Source: Microbacterium testaceum
GTDB lineage: Bacteria; Actinomycetota; Actinomycetes; Actinomycetales; Microbacteriaceae
Reading direction: 5' to 3'
DNA length: 64,000 nt
NCBI RefSeq assembly: GCF_006539145.1
Contig: NZ_BJML01000001.1
Location: 682,001-746,000, forward strand
Made by a program: the position numbers and the translations under genes. How positions within the stretch are numbered: position 1 is the stretch's first letter; each line of letters begins with the position of its first letter. Positions 61,745 through 64,000 of this stretch are shown piece by piece. Below the pieces are notes generated by a model, which was not told the DNA's origin, searched no databases, and was given only the letters and a program-made list of their open reading frames with translations.

Positions 61745-63571
61745 TCAGGGAAGAGACACGTTGGTCGTGTTGACCGGCACCGCGTAGATGTCCTCGATCG
61801 CGTCGGCGAAATCCGACGTGATGACGTTGCGCTTGATGCTCATCTTCGGGGTGAGGTGGCCGCTGGCCTCGGTCCATTCGGTCGGCAGAATCGTGAACTT
61901 GCGAATCGACTCCGCGCGCGAGACCCGCGTGTTGGCGCGGTCGATCGCGCCCTGCACCTCGGCGCGGACCTTGTCGTTCTCGGCCGCCTCGGTGAGCGGC
62001 ATGTCGGCGGGGAGGCCGTTGTTCGACAGCCACGTCGGCAGCATCTCGGTGTCGAGCGTGACCAGCGCCGCGATGAACGGCTTGTGGTCGCCCACCACGA
62101 CGACCTGGCCGACGATGGGATTGGCGCGGATCGGATCCTCGAGGGCCGCGGGAGCGACGTTCTTGCCGCCGGCGGTGACGATGATCTCTTTCTTCCGTCC
62201 GGTGATGGCGAGGAAACCGTCGCTGTCGAACGCGCCGATGTCGCCCGTTTTGAACCACTCTCCGTCGAAGGCCTCGGTCGTGGCCTCGGGGTTCTGCCAG
62301 TACTCCCGGAACACGTTGATGCCGCGCACTTGGATCTCGCCGTCATCGGCGAGACGGATGCCGACACCCGGCAGCACGGGACCGACGGTGCCGATCTTCG
62401 ACTTGGTGGCGAGGTTCACGGTGGCCGGTGCGGTGGTCTCGGTGAGGCCGTAGCCCTCGAGGATCACGACGCCGAGGCTGCGGAAGAAGTGGCCCAGGCG
62501 AGTACCGAGAGGAGCCGACCCCGACACCGCGTAGACGATGTTGCCGCCCATGGCATCCCGGAGCTTGGAGTAGACCAGCTTGTCGAAGAGCGCGAACTTG
62601 ATCTTGAGCAGCAGGGGGATCGGCTTCCCCTCCTGCAGGCGCTGGGAGTGCTCGATCGCGGCGTCGGCGGCGGCTCGGAAGATCTTGCCTTTGCCACCCG
62701 CCTCGGCCTTCTGCTCGGCGGAGTTGTAGACCTTCTCGAACACGCGGGGGACCGCGAGCAGGAAGGTGGGGCGGAAGCTGCCGAGTGCCGGGAGCAGCTG
62801 CTTCGTATCGGGCTGGTGGCCCGTCTTCACGCCCGCGTGCACGTTCAGCAGCGAGATGAAGCGTGCGAACACGTGCGCCGTGGTGATGAACAGCAGGGTC
62901 GAAGCGCCAGGGGTCTCGACGACCTCGTGCAGCGACTTCGCGGAGTTGCGCGCCAGCTCGACGAAGTTGCTGTGGACGAGCACGCAGCCCTTCGGGCGAC
63001 CGGTGGATCCCGAGGTGTAGATGAGAGTCGCGACATCGGAGGCCTTCGCCAGGTGGCGGCGGCGCTCGATCTCTTCGTCGGTGATGTGCGTGCCGCCCGC
63101 GACGAGCGCGTCGAGAGCGCCCGAGTGCATCGCCCAGACGTCGCGGACGAGGGGAAGGTCGCTGCGCACCTCGTCGAGACGCTCGGCGTGATCGGTCGAC
63201 TCGACGACCACGGCGATCGCGCCGGAGTCCGACAGGATCCACGAGATCTGCGACGGCGAGCTGGTCTCGTAGACCGGGACCATGATGGCGCCGGCGTAGA
63301 ACAGCGCGAAGTCGACCAGGGTCCAGTCGTAGGTGGTGCGTGCGATGAACCCCACCTTCTCGCCGGGCTGGATGCCGGCGGCGACGAAGCCTTTCGCGAG
63401 GGCGATGACCTGCCGTTCGAATTCGACGGCGGTGACATCGCGCCATCCGTCTCGGTCGGGAACCGCGAACAGCGGTCGGTCGGGGGTGGCGCGGACGCGG
63501 TCGGCGAGCAGGTCGGACGCGTTCGCGTCGGGGTCTGCGGGAATGAGGGCGGGTTGATCGAACTGGATCAC
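61745..63571 (-). CDS. Long-chain acyl-CoA synthetase (FadD15-like AMP-binding enzyme)
   Basis: 608 residues from a GTG with AAAGGAG 6 bases upstream. AMP-binding motifs: IYTSGSTGRPKGCVLVH (P-loop), VILEGYGLTETTAPAT, FKTGDIGAFDSDGFLAITGR and the C-terminal AMP-binding_C segment KNVAPAALEDPIRANP. The length and the segment LADRVRATPDRPLFAV at the start fit the FadD15/ACSL type that activates long-chain fatty acids for oxidation or lipid synthesis. A TAGACT -10 candidate lies upstream at about 63615. Divergent from the ROK kinase gene. Confidence 0.9.
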   Translation of the reverse strand: MIQFDQPALIPADPDANASDLLADRVRATPDRPLFAVPDRDGWRDVTAVEFERQVIALAKGFVAAGIQPGEKVGFIARTTYDWTLVDFALFYAGAIMVPVYETSSPSQISWILSDSGAIAVVVESTDHAERLDEVRSDLPLVRDVWAMHSGALDALVAGGTHITDEEIERRRHLAKASDVATLIYTSGSTGRPKGCVLVHSNFVELARNSAKSLHEVVETPGASTLLFITTAHVFARFISLLNVHAGVKTGHQPDTKQLLPALGSFRPTFLLAVPRVFEKVYNSAEQKAEAGGKGKIFRAAADAAIEHSQRLQEGKPIPLLLKIKFALFDKLVYSKLRDAMGGNIVYAVSGSAPLGTRLGHFFRSLGVVILEGYGLTETTAPATVNLATKSKIGTVGPVLPGVGIRLADDGEIQVRGINVFREYWQNPEATTEAFDGEWFKTGDIGAFDSDGFLAITGRKKEIIVTAGGKNVAPAALEDPIRANPIVGQVVVVGDHKPFIAALVTLDTEMLPTWLSNNGLPADMPLTEAAENDKVRAEVQGAIDRANTRVSRAESIRKFTILPTEWTEASGHLTPKMSIKRNVITSDFADAIEDIYAVPVNTTNVSLP

Positions 63572-63727
63572 GGCAACTCCTTTGGCACCGGAAGAACGTC
63601 GAGCTGTGGGACGAGTCTATCCGCACCGAGGCGCTCTGCCCCGGGAGCGCAGCGCATCGTCGTCGGTTGCACGGCATGGCTAGACTTCTCCGGGCCGAGC
63701 CGCACGGTGGGCCCGGAAGGGAGCGCG

Positions 63728-64000
63728 GTGCGCAACGTCGGCATCGATATCGGGGGAACGAAGATCGCGGGGGGCGTCGTCGACGAAGACGGCACCATCG
63801 TCGAGAAGCTTCGAGTCGACACTCCCATCGACCCCGCGGCTCTCGTGGATGCCGTGGTCGACATGGCCGATCACCTGCGCCGGGCACACGAGATCCACGC
63901 GATCGGCGTGGCCGCGGCCGGTTTCATCAGCCGCGACCGCAGCACCGTGATCTACGCACCGAACATCGACTGGCGCGACGAACCCCTCCGTGCACGCCTC
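63728..64000 (+). CDS. ROK-family glucokinase, N-terminal part
   Basis: A GTG with AAGGGAG upstream opens 91 codons that run to the right edge. The phosphate-binding start NVGIDIGGTKIAGGVVDE and the region IGVAAAGFISRDRSTVIYAP, NIDWRDEPL are typical of ROK glucokinases. The zinc motif and the catalytic Asp lie beyond the window. Probably phosphorylates glucose with ATP or polyphosphate. A TAGACT -10 candidate lies near 63681. Confidence 0.88.
   Translation, partial: MRNVGIDIGGTKIAGGVVDEDGTIVEKLRVDTPIDPAALVDAVVDMADHLRRAHEIHAIGVAAAGFISRDRSTVIYAPNIDWRDEPLRARL

Overview
The window is a G+C-rich (roughly 70%) actinobacterial chromosome segment. The garA/ftsR pair, the type VII secretion (T7SS) cargo genes, the many leaderless promoters and the recurrent heptamer GGATGCC/GGCATCC suggest Microbacteriaceae, most likely Microbacterium. 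That is an inference from familiarity; no search was run.

Layout. 1-6.4 kb is an acquired island: the edge of an integrative-element gene, a broken dprA-like gene, a two-gene Gabija-like anti-phage operon (OLD-type nuclease plus UvrD-like helicase) with visibly lower G+C, and a complete IS3-family insertion sequence carrying a canonical CCCAAAA slippery site. 6.5-21 kb is mostly core metabolism and signalling: a fatty acid desaturase, a secreted hydrolase, an IS5-type transposase stub, an FAD dehydrogenase, an ABC exporter divergent from a NarL-type two-component system, a pentapeptide protein, several small proteins, an AraC regulator with a barstar-like gene, and a NUDIX enzyme. 21.2-25 kb (minus strand) is a T7SS-type polymorphic toxin locus: YbaB-like gene, EspC-like partner, toxin with an Ntox15 (Tde1-like DNase) C-terminus, a DUF1851/Tdi1-like immunity gene, an ankyrin immunity candidate, and an orphan duplicate of that protein's tail. 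A truncated paralogue of a membrane protein encoded at 27.5 kb lies next to it.

25-39.6 kb holds a CPA1 antiporter, two small genes of unknown role, a Wadjet-like SMC operon (jetA-jetB-jetC) with no jetD, a GT39 glycosyltransferase, and an amine catabolism module (APC permease, class III aminotransferase, Lrp regulator). 39.7-50 kb holds a secreted GH5 cellulase with a CBM2-like domain, a second GT39 enzyme, and small housekeeping genes (Mug glycosylase, A24 peptidase, YihY, NnrE, GATase, CYTH). 50-64 kb is core: lipoamide dehydrogenase, CopC, GarA-type FHA protein, two MerR regulators, ParA, pyruvate carboxylase, a MinD/EspI-like ATPase coupled to peptide deformylase, an acyl-CoA synthetase, and the start of a ROK glucokinase.

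Two defence systems (Gabija-like and JetABC) and one competition system (Tde1-like toxin/immunity) therefore sit within 34 kb. No tRNA, rRNA, CRISPR array or complete T7SS apparatus was seen.
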